A stretch of 64,000 nucleotides of DNA from Meira nashicola (lineage: Eukaryota; Basidiomycota; Exobasidiomycetes; Exobasidiales; Brachybasidiaceae), in assembly GCA_001600355.1 (NCBI GenBank), contig BCJU01000002.1:930001-994000 (forward strand). The letters run 5' to 3'. The first letter of the stretch is position 1. Each line of letters begins with the position of its first letter. A model generated the notes under the pieces. The model did not search any database. It saw only the letters and a list, made by a program, of their open reading frames with translations, and was not told the DNA's origin. Shown here piece by piece: positions 48,901 to 59,600 of this stretch. Made by a program: the position numbers and the translations under genes.

Positions 48901-51882
48901 GTTCTTCTTTTACCACCACAATATCGACGAACTGAGGCGATTCGAATGCTGAATAGAATGTCTCATGTATTCCGAAGTAAAGCGCAAGATACCAGAGATT
49001 TAGCTCGATCAACATTAGCCAAAGTTGCAGTCACTTTGGGTCCAACGTATTTCAGAGATCTTGTTATCGAATTACGCAAAGTTTTAACGCGTGGTCCGCA
49101 AATTGCCGTTCTAGCATTCACAGTTCACAATGTTCTGCTTCACTGCGTTGAAAGTGAAGATCGAAAATTGTCAATCTTGGACGAGCAGACTAGTGGCGAC
49201 GTTGTTGAAGTCATTATTGAGGATATCTTTGGGAGAACTGCAGAAGATCGTCAAAGCATCGAAAATCGAACTACATACAAAGAAGTCAAAGCAACAAAAA
49301 GTCTCGATACACTTGAGCAAGTTGCACGTATTGTAGCACCTTCTGCTATTCGATCTATGTTATTACCTTTGAAAGAATTGATGGCACAAACAGAAGCAGC
49401 TCAAGCTACAAGGAACTTTGATGATTGTTTACGAAGAATTGCAGTTGGTCTTCAGGCAAACGGACATATGGATGTGCATGCATATCTAGTATTATGTCAT
49501 GAATTGATCAGTGCAAATAGCGGATCATTGTTCAAGATGAATTCAAATAGCAACTCATCCAAACGTGACGGAAAGAAGAGTAAACAAATGCGAAGGACAA
49601 GTGCAATCTTGTCAAAACGATTAGACGTTGAAAAAGATGCTGAAGTACGAGATCATTTCGCCAAGAATGCTCATCGATTCGTTGCTTTCGGACTTGATTT
49701 ACTCTCCTCCGCATTACGAAAAGGGAAGTTTGATTTTAACGATCTTTCTGTCTTATCAAAGTTGGAACCTCTACTTGGTGCAGTTGGAAACAGCCTTTAT
49801 GCTATTCAAACGAATATTATCGTTCAAGGTATCCGCTGTTTGACCTTATTGGTACGATGCCCTTTGCAAACGATGAAGGATGTACTACCTACAATAGTCA
49901 AACAAACGATGAAATTGGTCCAACGTGAAGGCAATACACGATCTGATACATTGATGGCTTGTTTGAAATTGTTGACAGTCATAATTCGAGATGCTAGTCA
50001 AATGAATGGAGCAAGTTCAGAAGATCGTTTATTATCCGAGCAGCAATTGACAACACTTTGTCATCTTATCGAAATGCATGTGGAAGAAGATGTAGAGATG
50101 CAAGGTAGTCTATTCAGTCTTTTACGTGCATTGATCGTTCGGAAATTGACTGTACCAGAACTGTACGATTTGATGGACAAAGTGGCTCGAATGCTGGTTG
50201 TACAACAAAGTGAAAGTGTCAGATCAACATGCCGAGCTGCTTTTTTGGAGTTTATGTTAAATTTGCCACAAGGGAAGAAACGTTTTTCCAATCAAATTCA
50301 CTTTTTTGTCAAAAATTTGGAATACGTTTACGAAAGTGGAAGATTGAGCGTTTTGGACTTTTTGCGAAGTATGCTAGACAAAACATCTGATGAAGTCTTA
50401 CGACCGTATTTGGATCTTATGTTTGTTGCATTGGTGATGCGTTTGGCTAATGACGAGAGTAGTAGATGTAGAGAGAAATCAGCTTTACTCATCAGGAAGA
50501 TTGTTGACGTTTCCGGACAAGAAGAGCTTGGCAAATTGATCACCTTGACGCAAACTTGGTCTCAAAGTACAATGGATAATGAAACAGGGCGAAACCTTAA
50601 TAGAGTGTCTATGTTGGTTTTCGGAATCATGTTGGATGCAAAAGTTGAGATCGATCAAAATGACACAAATGTGAAAAACTGGCAAGTGAATGCTTTATCG
50701 AGGTCTTTTGAGGTATTGGAGCAATGCGCCACATATCTAGAAGAGAAAGAGATTGACGTAGAGGAAGAGACTTGGATGGAAGAAGACAATGATCTACTGT
50801 CTGATTGGCAAATACCGTACCAAAGTCTTCAATTAGTCACACGTATTTTTAAGCAACGTACTGAGATCTGGTCTGATCGTGAAGAAGCAAAGTCTCAATT
50901 TGACGCAGTTTGGTCAATTGTAGCACGTTTGCTCTTATTCCCTCATGCTTGGGTTCGTTCAGCTTCTTGTCGATTGATTGGTGAACATTTTGGTACGCAA
51001 CAGCCAAACACACCAAAAGATCATGATGGATTAACGAACCTGGTGGATATGTCAAAGAAGATGTCGCTCGTTTTACGTAGTCCTCAAATTGATGAACAAC
51101 TTTCTATTCAAGTTGTCAAAAATTTGGTATTTATTGCAAAATGTTTTGTTGGCGTTGACGATCACAATCTCATTAAAAGATCAAGCAAAAGCGAAGACAA
51201 GGAAGATGAAGAAGGTGATAGTGACATAGATGGTGATGACGTCTTGATCGAAGGTAGCGTACCAAAATCGGTCAAGAATACAAAAGAAGAAGAGGATGAT
51301 GCATTATGGCACAAACAGCCTTTACGTTGGTTGTTCAATAGACTTTCTCATCAACTTCGTCGTTCAGGAGCAGATCGTGCTCATATCTCTCAAGGTGCAA
51401 TGCTAGCATCAAGTGCGATTTTGAAATGGATGGCAGCAATTATGAACCAATTGGAAGTGGAAACGAGTAAAAGGTATTTAGTGCACGTCGTTGCACCAAT
51501 TTATCGAATTTTGGAATCCAATATTACTGTTCCTAACATTTCAGATGGTGCGAATGGAAGAAAGCCATCTAAATTTGGAGATATTGCTGCAGCCGAAAGA
51601 AGATCTTCATTGGAAACATTAGCTCGTGAAGTTCAAGAGCTGTTACAAACAAAGCTGGGTACACAATTATTCGCATATACATATGCTTCAGTGAAAAGGA
51701 AAGCAAACGATAAAAGACATCAAAGACGTTCTCAAACAATTCAAAGAGGAATTGATTTCCCCGAACAAATGGCAGCACGTAAAACGCAAAGAAATATGCG
51801 TAAACATGAAAGTAGAAAACGAAAGAATGATTCATATGCGAAAGGTAAAGATCGTGTTAGACCTTCAAAGAGACAGAGATGA
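42919..51882 (+). CDS. UTP20: UTP20 small-subunit processome protein
   Basis: Giant HEAT-repeat component of the U3 snoRNP/SSU processome required for 18S rRNA processing. 2987 residues in one uninterrupted frame, longer than yeast Utp20 (about 2500). The N-terminus has a basic start and then the family opening FRYKSFNDRLASVHINV (about 61-77). Helical repeats fill most of the protein. Family-like segments include LHWSPLLHNFVYFIQDPDELAVR and LQANGHMDVHAYLVLCHELIS. Acidic linkers occur near residues 110-130, 1080-1110 and 1450-1465. The C-terminus is strongly basic (RKTQRNMRKHESRKRKNDSY), as in yeast and human UTP20. Poly(A) signal 17 nt after the stop. Confidence 0.9.
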   Translation: MAPSAGGKGRKTVSREARYKKIKAAEAAARTSNANKNVGISLDKGKGKAKKSNDDIEEDPHPFRYKSFNDRLASVHINVATNLGRSGTGALAGLDGHGLVPMASTSLKKQDGKDDDESEEEEDDMEGEAALHAKTSFGIALQTWKELNLSLPFTSMAQRIQPLSLSLPLLLHNQHTITKLLHDTLFDAYPDSYLAYEPVLDLIPRLANDLGSAFLPSYVELLSAILRITTIDKLNTEGQEYTAALIVERSFESMAATLRCMAPFVLREQQSKEGETKDWLEITWHLIRPFLGFQESWISQIAVDQDRMDVVEESIPTQTPIPRRKKIPTHTRRFVSEAIAHLVRRAKANQLHRVAQVMMEDVTKAMKAGQDQSSTKQSAIRRFASGVAGIWAEVAKSVEGRIHSMAPTHLQAALLTDVTFSSSQEDSSAHKARILVGVYLITSLCHHAQAAELAPIFGWLSRSLESELEKLESSNNKVSEKVLLMQNIHQNVEWMIAYIGTRKGKRVNDEIKSNIFGIILRLAKLTSALDIKKDARHAALLASLVQLISIALPIARIQDLIGNGLKIIEELATDSRKDHIPIAFSAVVSSLASLEFSGYQQVVMPSVLRVTSGLLERNDSDEPRSTIGFSDAVQLLATLDHQGVLDTVTQQAPTAMITRWQNVLANAVEKIASDITTILSSKSTFDSELLSSEQIACISLAGIIPSSRVDSTIDGLCAFLSTLAKFNIKKEKDVKPAINPNSLISMALHSLSRLVDRHDKKAALYAIASLAQNCSLEELLIDRAYNRLLVIRTAQFIKAAKEQGASIKFSQPSDLATALESSAASADEELRLAALQILSFASFDDSSSRPSVFAQLAEVEEKGLIVETIRERNVLLRSIGRNLARLQITTTEETRPKWFNSSTIKFTIRVMVSTMKLNLRPLWEEARKGLIDLSVQFGQEVWAIAFEELTKASVSSYEQPRIDSDHEEESKWIFLDEELGYSDETIDKQFQDPQLVSRRDLVTSTAQQIASGRCVEKQLRDDEAQHGRLDLINYQVQILALFTSLASMAERNNALLIQHFFRTIVDRPDLELNEDESDGEDETDVEEMEVNVDGETNESKQSDENRITLTRNQRRDQLCAYLETFAQFSNPKALYRSADVHAYLHKLCTQGDPKIQRLALNVILQWKDPAHTANADLLKNLLNPSQFREQLTSVVLANNAESTIQPGHRAGLLPLLLRIMYGLIISKSSRISGQANRKSAILTTLADLEPEDLKPFIEVMLEPFDDLCGPVDDSAFVLNDNAPSASQRVQSGYIALLEDVLKYLGLRIIPFWQDLIRVLLNITHHASLRAAEKGPGKSSQIERNIRQNGLRRLNDFFRQPTDAFEWQLFLPAIFQNLISPRLPALRSESIQSPSVVLEIVHTWSSKRSSVINLVQYDSSLLPNITSCLEVSGVKPSVIIRILDIMDNIVTYGEDQDEDEGDSDQENISAITVRERIVLPYVSTMLKGIDALIRRCDAATPTEAKSLGRDEMLRRLLDLLSRMASYVTKPDDISSLFSLLGPLLRKSNAIISEKSKADVLKVLEKLMPVWLTDKSATKDNVYALYSIFAALFSKLRGRISRTILVRAFSQFGKYDNSLAQTITWSGDLNAFDEKRMQEYDFDRRLGAFDSISVESEAGRQMRLALSPLHWSPLLHNFVYFIQDPDELAVRASSGTAIRRFIDTYQFHLEQEKLSQTHEHSTILNDLQKLFTGVVFLGLRRSLRAQSDLVRREAVETIGHAVAQLSPHLSFLAEMKGLLFEGDEEANFFNNIEHIQVHRRLRALTRLGQEALLGHIKSRTILDVFMPLVEHFLLTEHNHGDGNLIQKVVEVLGQLTSQLKWGPYNVLLWKYLSYQSTKSDKGGKDDDSKAKEKVTEKVAVRAAMCILDNFHFDMDEDVIGAMQEQKDDDGQEDQEEEIEERDEEQEIIRSEAMAQSRKVLDAVRNRLLPRLIECLDLKDEMEDTVRLPIAIGIARIVLLLPPQYRRTEAIRMLNRMSHVFRSKAQDTRDLARSTLAKVAVTLGPTYFRDLVIELRKVLTRGPQIAVLAFTVHNVLLHCVESEDRKLSILDEQTSGDVVEVIIEDIFGRTAEDRQSIENRTTYKEVKATKSLDTLEQVARIVAPSAIRSMLLPLKELMAQTEAAQATRNFDDCLRRIAVGLQANGHMDVHAYLVLCHELISANSGSLFKMNSNSNSSKRDGKKSKQMRRTSAILSKRLDVEKDAEVRDHFAKNAHRFVAFGLDLLSSALRKGKFDFNDLSVLSKLEPLLGAVGNSLYAIQTNIIVQGIRCLTLLVRCPLQTMKDVLPTIVKQTMKLVQREGNTRSDTLMACLKLLTVIIRDASQMNGASSEDRLLSEQQLTTLCHLIEMHVEEDVEMQGSLFSLLRALIVRKLTVPELYDLMDKVARMLVVQQSESVRSTCRAAFLEFMLNLPQGKKRFSNQIHFFVKNLEYVYESGRLSVLDFLRSMLDKTSDEVLRPYLDLMFVALVMRLANDESSRCREKSALLIRKIVDVSGQEELGKLITLTQTWSQSTMDNETGRNLNRVSMLVFGIMLDAKVEIDQNDTNVKNWQVNALSRSFEVLEQCATYLEEKEIDVEEETWMEEDNDLLSDWQIPYQSLQLVTRIFKQRTEIWSDREEAKSQFDAVWSIVARLLLFPHAWVRSASCRLIGEHFGTQQPNTPKDHDGLTNLVDMSKKMSLVLRSPQIDEQLSIQVVKNLVFIAKCFVGVDDHNLIKRSSKSEDKEDEEGDSDIDGDDVLIEGSVPKSVKNTKEEEDDALWHKQPLRWLFNRLSHQLRRSGADRAHISQGAMLASSAILKWMAAIMNQLEVETSKRYLVHVVAPIYRILESNITVPNISDGANGRKPSKFGDIAAAERRSSLETLAREVQELLQTKLGTQLFAYTYASVKRKANDKRHQRRSQTIQRGIDFPEQMAARKTQRNMRKHESRKRKNDSYAKGKDRVRPSKRQR

Positions 51883-51898
51883 TCATGTTCGTTGTACA

Positions 51899-51904
51899 AA
51901 TAAA
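51899..51904 (+). terminator. Poly(A) signal of UTP20
   Basis: AATAAA 17 nt after the UTP20 stop codon, in the 90 bp space to the convergent isomerase gene; the two 3' ends probably overlap. Confidence 0.45.
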
Positions 51905-51972
51905 ATTCAGTAATAATAATATTAATTGCATAAATGTGTAAGAATTGTCAACAAAGCAGATACATGTTCTGA

Positions 51973-53162
51973 TCAAAGTTTTGCGTTTCTTCTTACAATC
52001 TTTGTAGGACCTCTTCCTTGAACATCAGTTTGCGTCCACCAAGGATAAAATCCTAATTGTTCTAATTCTTCCACTCTACCTTTGAATTGAGGAGGACGTT
52101 TTTCCAAAAAGCTTCTTACACCTTCTGTTGCATCAGAAGCATGTGATAAACCTGCAATGCAAGCACTATCGATCAAATGAGTAGATTCCGGAGAAGTTGG
52201 TGTTCGCCAAAGAAGAGCTTTATTCAAAGCCATTGAAAGAACACTATTTTGAGCTGCTAATCGTTTTGCTAATTGAAGTGAATAAGGAAAAACTTCTTTT
52301 TGTGGTAAAATTTCAGCAAATAAACCACGCATACATTCTGCTTTTGGTGAATATGTATCACCAGTCATGGCAATTTGTAATGCGTTTGAATGACCAACTA
52401 AACGAGGTAAAAAGTACGCAGACATTGCTTCTAATGTAATTCCACGTTTTGTGAATGGTAATGCAATCTTTGCTGTTTCAGATACGATTCGAATATCTGC
52501 GGGAAGAACCATTGTTAATCCAACACCAACTGCACTTCCATTCATTGCAACAATGACAACTTGTTAGAGGGAAAGAAGAAGAATCAGTTGAGAAATTCAA
52601 TCACACACGCTTATCAACCACACTCACGCTTTCTGCAACGTAAAATTGAACCTGAAGCCATTCCACCTCCATCACGATGACTGAGAGTTGGAACGCCTGG
52701 ACCTGCGCCGAAACCTGAAGCGTCTCCTTTTGCACCTTTTCCAGCACTTAAATCTGCTCCTGCACAAAATGCTTTATCACCCGTACCTGTTAATACTACT
52801 GCTCTCACTCTTGGATCTGAATCGGCTAATTCAAATGCGAAAATGATGGAAGAACACATTGGTGCATTAAATGCATTATAGCTTTTTTTTGATTGATTGT
52901 TTGTCAGTATCCCATTCAAATGACACAAACACCCAAACAAACTCACTTTTTTGGTCGATCGAGTGTAACGATAAGAACATTGTCTTCCAATTTTACCAAC
53001 AATTCAGGAAAGTTGTATTTTCTGTAAAAAAAGGAAAAAAAAACCTGTTCAATTCTTTGACTCTTTCTTAAGGATACTTTTTGGTTTGACTCACTCATAA
53101 TCAAAGTTTTCTACGTCAACAGTTGAAACGTCAGGATGAGGTGAATCTGTCCAAACAGCCAT
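51973..53162 (-). CDS. Peroxisomal enoyl-CoA isomerase/hydratase-like protein, spliced (4 exons)
   Basis: Crotonase-fold enzyme probably shifting double bonds during beta-oxidation of unsaturated fatty acids. Exons read from sequence: 53162-53095, 53021-52947, 52881-52628 and 52559-51973; introns are 73, 65 and 68 nt with GTGAGT donors and AG acceptors. The joined product has 327 residues. Oxyanion-hole segments are FCAGADLSAGKG and NGSAVGVGL. The segment PFTKRGITLEAMSAYFLP places Glu176 where Delta3,Delta2-enoyl-CoA isomerases (ECI2-type) carry their catalytic acid; the two glutamates of typical hydratases are replaced (T148 and F168-region). The protein ends in AKL, a type 1 peroxisomal targeting signal. 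The exact reaction is an inference; a hydratase-like role is the alternative. Confidence 0.85.
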
Positions 53163-53682
53163 TTTGAATCAAGAGAAACTTAAAAGAGGAGGACGATTTA
53201 ATAAGAGAAAGTTGCGGTAATCGAACAAGAAGTTTTGCTATCCTACTTTGTTAACCTAATTAATAATCTTCGGCTCTTTATCAACTTTACCGGACGGGTA
53301 GCAAAAGGGCATTCCCCGCATTTTATTAAAGCTCACCGGACTTTTTTTTGAGCCGGTCTGTAAAATAACAAAACGCGTTGAAAAACAAAAAGTGCTTCCC
53401 GAATCCTTTGCTTACTAATACTAACAATTGAATATCTGTGCACGAGTCTAAATAATCTTCTTCTTTTTTTGTCCGCGGCGTGTAAGATGATTGAGAAGAA
53501 TCGAGTCAGCATAGACCAGCAGAGTGTCTTACGATCACTCATTTACATCACCCTATCCGAATTCTCGATCTCGATCTTGAGCGAGAAAGTTGAAGCGGAT
53601 TCCCAAAAAGGATAACCAAGAAAGAAGATCTGTTGATTGTCATTGTCTTTTCAACGGAAAGAAAAGATCTTATGCTGTCATC
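53163..53682. promoter_or_regulatory. Isomerase/GCN1 divergent promoter
   Basis: 520 bp between divergent start codons. The GCN1 frame is open upstream to 53590 but begins at a TTG there. No gene, repeat or structured RNA recognised. Confidence 0.5.
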
Positions 53683-56600
53683 ATGGCAAGCTCTGTTTTG
53701 ACTGTGACTTCGTTGGAAAAACGAGTTGGACAGCTAAAATCGACTATAAAAGCGAATGAGAAAACAGATCAATCAACCAACATTAACGATGGAGGAGAAG
53801 GACATGATGCGAAACATGCAGAGGAGTTAAAGAGTATTGCAGCAGATATTATAACAATGTTCAAAACTGGCAAAGCAGTCACTGCAGAACAAAAGACATC
53901 GCTTTACAATATGCTAGCCAATGCAATTCCAACTCATAAAGATTATAGCGCCAATATTACAACTACGCTATGCAATAGACTATCAAGTGAAACACAAGAA
54001 GCATGTATTCGTTCAGCAACGTTGGCAATAGAGAAGCATTTAGCCTTCTGTCTTGCGGAAGATGATACGACTACTGCTACTACTGCCTCAAAAGTTTTTT
54101 CCAAAGAGATGGGAAGTGCAAAAATCCCAACTCGTAAAGCAGTTTGCTCTTCTGTTGGTGAAGTGATTTGGTCACAACCAATCATCGAACCAACGTCTGC
54201 AAGTAAATCTTTCATTGAAGCAATCATACCAGCACTCGAGGTGAATCTGAAAAATGCATCTCAAAAAACATTGACTTCTCCATCCGGTCCATTGGAAGGA
54301 TATGTAGCCGTAGCAGCTCTGTTAGGAAGGGCAGCAAAATGGGAAATTGCAAAAGTTGATGCTGCGATCAAGAAGAATGAAATCTTACAAACTATTGCTG
54401 CAACTCAGCCAAAACCTTCTTTTCTATTGAACGACAAAGTTGTACGAAAAGTCTCTGCTGTGGAAGAAGAAGTATGGCTCTTAAGAGCACTTGATGGATT
54501 ACTCCTTTCAAACGCATCTGCAATACTCAAAGATTCTTCGGCTATCGACGTTGTTGCATTAGCAATTCGTCAAGTTGCATTCACCAGTAAAACTGTCAAA
54601 GCACGAAATGAAAGCGTTTTGACGATACAATCAATAGCAAAGCGAGATGTTTCGATGGCCACCTTGATCTTGAAACAAGGTCTCACAAATTGGCTGATGA
54701 CGTTAGAAATCGATCAAGTACATGCCACAGATGGAAATGAGCCCAATTCGATTGAGAAACAAGATGCAGCTGCCGCAGCAGCAGCTGAAAGACCAAAGGA
54801 TAAAGATTTCAGCAGAGCAATTAAAAAGCTCATGGCTTCAATTTGCTCTGTTTCATCAAGCTCTGACGATCGCACAAAGATGAATACTTTGTGTGAATTC
54901 TTTGTTTTAGCACATCATCCTGAACTTGGAGTTGGAAGGAGACAAACGTTTATTGGACTTTGTCAAGTGGCAAAGATGGATACTCGTCTCATTGTGGATA
55001 TAAGATTAGAGTCACTCTTGGCTTCTGCTAAACAATCACTCAATATGCCTCAATTAAGACAAGCAGCTTTGGACGCCCTTTCTACTTTGGTTCTTATTGC
55101 ACCACAAGATGTATCAGTAGTTTTGATGGATGATATACGGACAGGTTTAGGATTGAAAGAAGTAGATGCATTGACACCGCAAGATTTGGGCATTTGGCAA
55201 ACTCCTCCAGATAGTTTGTACGTTGACGTTCTATCACAAAAAGATAAATCGAAAACGTCTGCATCTAAAGGTAGTGCGATGGATAAATGGGACGCTGAAA
55301 TGCGAGAAGCGATCGCAAAGAAGAAGGGAAATACAGCATCAACATCCAATAAAGTCTTGACAAAAGAACAACAATCTGCTGTCAATACACAAAAACAAAT
55401 TGAAAGAGAGGTAAGACAAAGAGTGATTGAAACGCAAACTAGGCTACGAAATGCGCTTGCAATCGTTGTTAGCTTAGTCGAAGCTCGAACTCATGCTATT
55501 GACGATAAGATGGTCGAATTAGTTTCAATGCTCTTAGCTTTCTTCAATTCACCACCTGCAAGACAATTAGCATTAAGTGAAGCAGAAAGAGCATTTGATT
55601 CTTTATCAACCTGTTGTGGAGAAAGAATGGACGAATACGGAGGATTGATCAAATACGCTATACTACGAACAATCGATCCTTCATTAGTTCCTGCTCAGCA
55701 TTCCGAAGAAAGCATGAAAGAATTAACTTTGCGCATCTTATACCGCCTTCGCTTCCTTTGTGAACAAGCACCTCTCGATCTTGCTTCAATTTCTTTTGTA
55801 GAACCGTTTATCTCAAAAACAATTCTTTCTAATGGTTTAGATCTTGCTGCTGACGATGAAGATGGAACACTGGAACAAGTGCAATTGGCTTTGGATTTTA
55901 TCACATTTCATGGAGAAGCATGTCGTGATGCTCGTTTCCCTCGATTAGCTTTCATTGATGATTTAGCCCATATTGTTGCAAATAATACTCAATTGGCAAA
56001 AGATGCTGTCTCAGCTTTGCGTACATTAGGTGATGCAATCAAAATTAACGCTTCTCCACAAGAAATTTCTCGTTTACTACATCACATCTTAGCCGATGAA
56101 GTTTATGTTCGTACAGGTGCATTGCAAGCATTACAACCTTTGGATTTGACAGATTTTGAATTTTGTTCAGAACTTTGGCTCACTTGTCATGATGAAGATG
56201 AAGAGAATGCTCGATTGGCCAATAAGGCATGGGAAGAGAATGGATTAGATATTCCGATTGAATATGCATCTTCATTATTACCAATGTTACAGCATAGTCA
56301 TAACTTCGTACGAAGTGCAGCAGCTCGATCAATTGCAACAGCCGCTCAAATTCATACGGAAACAACATCTCCCACTACACAAGCATTAATGGCTTTGTAC
56401 GAAGAAAGAAATCAAATCTTAGAAACTGAATACGATCGATTTGGAATGCCAATCGAAGAAACGGTAAATCGTGAAGATCCATGGCGCATTCGTGATGCGA
56501 TTGCGTCTTCCTTCCTTCATCTTGCACCCATTTTCCAAGATGAAGATTTGGTTCCATTTTTCAATTTCTTAATCGGAAAGGAAGCGCTTGGAGATCGACA

Positions 56601-59600
56601 TGAACGTGTTCGTAAAACAATGTTAGACGCCGCAACTGCGGTGACAGATCAACATGGATCAGCTCGTTTATCTGAATTAATCGCAATGTTTGAAAACTTT
56701 TTGCAACATCCTCAACCAAATACTAACGATGATATTACAGAAGCTGTAATCATCTTGTTTGGTAGATTGGCAAAGCATCTCACCGTTAAAGATCCAAGAG
56801 TTTCACAAGTGATTGATCGTTTGGTGGAAGCTTTGAAAACACCAAGTGAATTGGTACAAGTTGCTGTTGCTGATTGTTTGGTACCTTTGGCTAGAACGGC
56901 AGAAAAGGATGTGCCAGCTTTGATAGAACGTTTATTTGTCGCTCTCTTGAACGCACCGAAATATGGTGAGCGCAGGGGAGCAGCATATGGAATTGCAGGT
57001 TTGGTAAAAGGAAGAGGAATAAGTAGTATTGCCGAATTTAACATTATGACAAGATTAGCCGAAGCAGTAGAAGACAAAAAGGGAACACACGCTCGTCAAG
57101 GTGCAATGATGGTTTATGAAACTTTGATGGCTATGTTACAAAGATTATTCGAGCCTTATATTCCACAAATTTTGCCTCAAATGCTTTCTTGTTTCGGAGA
57201 TGGTACCACTGATGTGCGAGATGCTACTCAAGAAACTGCAAGAGTTATGATGCAAAATATTTCAGGATACGGTGTTCGTTTGATTATGCCTTCATTATTG
57301 GAAGGATTAGAAGACAAACAATGGAGAACCAAGAAAGGAGCAATTGAATTGTTGGGTGCAATGGCTTACTGTGCACCTAAGCAATTAAGTCATTTCTTGC
57401 CAACAGTCATTCCTAATCTAAACGAACCAATCAAAGATTCTCATAAACAAGTTCGCTTAGCAGCCGAAACAGCTTTGAAAGGATTCGGAGATGTGATCAG
57501 TAATCCTGAGGTGAAGAAATTAGTGCCGATTATTATGAAAGCACTTGTTGATCCAGAAAAGACGCCTGCCGCTCAACGTGCAATTTTGACACAAAAATGG
57601 ATTCACGTTTTAGATGGACCTTCTTTGGCTTTGTTGGTTCCTGTTATCGATCGTGGATTACGTGAAAGAGGCGCTCAAATTCAAAAAGATGCTGCTCGTA
57701 TTGTCGGAAATTTGGCAAGTTTGACGGATTCGAAAGATTTCGTTCCTTACCTCAATACACTCGTTCCTCTTGTTCGTCAAGTTCTTGTTTCGCCTGTACC
57801 AGATGCTCGTGCTACAGCAGCAAAATCTTTGGGTACTTTGGTGGAAAGATTAGGAGAAATTCACTTTGTCGACCTCGTTCCATCTCTTCTTCAAATTCTC
57901 AAATCTGATCTCAGTAGCGTTGACCGTCAAGGATCAGCACAAGGATTAGCAGAAGTATTGGCAGGATTGGGAGTTGAACGTATGGAAGCACTCTTGCCAG
58001 ATGTGATCAATAATGCACAATCATCCTCTCGTTCATCTGTGCGAGAAAGTCATATTCTTCTCTTAATCTTCTTGCCCGCCACCTTTGGTTTACGATTTAC
58101 ACCATACCTCGGACGCATCATTCCTCCTATCCTTGGCGGTATTGCTGATGAAGCAGATAGCGTTCGTGAAGCTTCAATGCGAGCAGGGCGAATGATTATC
58201 GCAAATTACAGTTCTCGTGCTGTGGATCTATTATTACCCGAATTAGAACAAGGTCTCTTCGATGAATCTTGGCGAATTAGGTTGTCTAGTGTTCAATTGA
58301 TTGCCGATTTATTATTCCGATTGGCTGGAATTACAGGAAATAATGAAGTAGAAAATGACGATGAAGAAGGCGAAGATGGAGCTGAACAAAATGTTGTCGC
58401 TGCAAATTCAATTCAAAAGATTTTGGCCGATACTTTGGGCACTCAAAGGAGAGATCAACTTATTGCCAAGATGTACGTCTTACGTCAAGATGTGGTGGTT
58501 AATGTACGTCAAGCTGCGATTCAATTATGGAAGACCATTATTAGTAACACACCTAAAGTCGTTCGTGAGATCTTACCATTGCTCATCAATCTTATGGTGG
58601 ATCTTTTGGCTCGCGAAGATGAAGGTAAAGAAATGTCTGGTAGAGCTTTGGGTGAATTAGTAAGCAAGCTTGGAGAACGTATCTTAGCTGAATGTATTCC
58701 TATGTTACGTTTGAGAGGTGTATCAGAAGAAGAACAATCGAGAATTGGAGTTTGTTTTGCAGTAACGGAAGTGTTGAATAATGCATCAGAAGAACAAGCA
58801 CAAGATCATCAAGATAGTTTAATCGCAATTGTTCGTCAAGCATTATCAGATCCATCTTCAAGTGTACGTGAGGCAGCAGCAGAAGCATTTGATTCGCTTC
58901 ACGAACAATTGGGTGATTATGCTACAGAGGAAATCGTTCCAGGTTTGATTGATACTTTGCTAAATGGTGATGATGACGATGACGATGATGAGGACGAAGA
59001 AGAAGAAGACGATGAAGATGACGAGGAGGGAGAAGCCAAAGAAACTGCAGAGCTGGAAGTGGAAAAGGTTGACGGAGATGATGAAGATGAAGCAGAAGAC
59101 GACGAAGATGATGAAGAAGAAGATGATGATGACGAATCAGAAGAAGATACCTCCAGCCAAGGACGGGCTTTGTCTGCATTGCAAGAAATTATGAGGAGTA
59201 ATGCAGAGAGCGTTTTCCCACTCATTGTCCCAACTTTGATCGAACAACCAATTACAGCCTTCAAAGCCAGCGCTTTGGCAACTCTATCGGCTCAAGCAGG
59301 AAATGCATTGAATTCCGAATTGGAAACAATTCTCTCAGCTCTTTTGACGGCAATTGAAGCAACGCAAGGAGATGAAGAGGAAGAAGAGACAAAGCTATCT
59401 TTAGAAGAATCTTTCTCTACGCTTTTGTCGAACATTTACGATTCTGATGCGGTTTACGAATCGATGGACGTTTTACTTGGTTGGGCTGCAGATAGAAGTT
59501 CAGCAGAACAACGTTTACGTGGTACACGAACGTTCTCAACCTTTTGCAAAGTCAAAGATGAAGATGCAGATATGGGTATTTATGGTATTTATTGGGTGCA

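Noticed and set aside
53590..53682. 31-residue N-terminal extension of GCN1
   Set aside because: The frame begins at a TTG; the ATG at 53683 in a reasonable context is the first in-frame methionine.
58917..59264. 115-codon antisense serine-rich frame opposite GCN1
   Set aside because: Mirror of the Asp/Glu codon repeat; frames over such repeats are open by composition alone.
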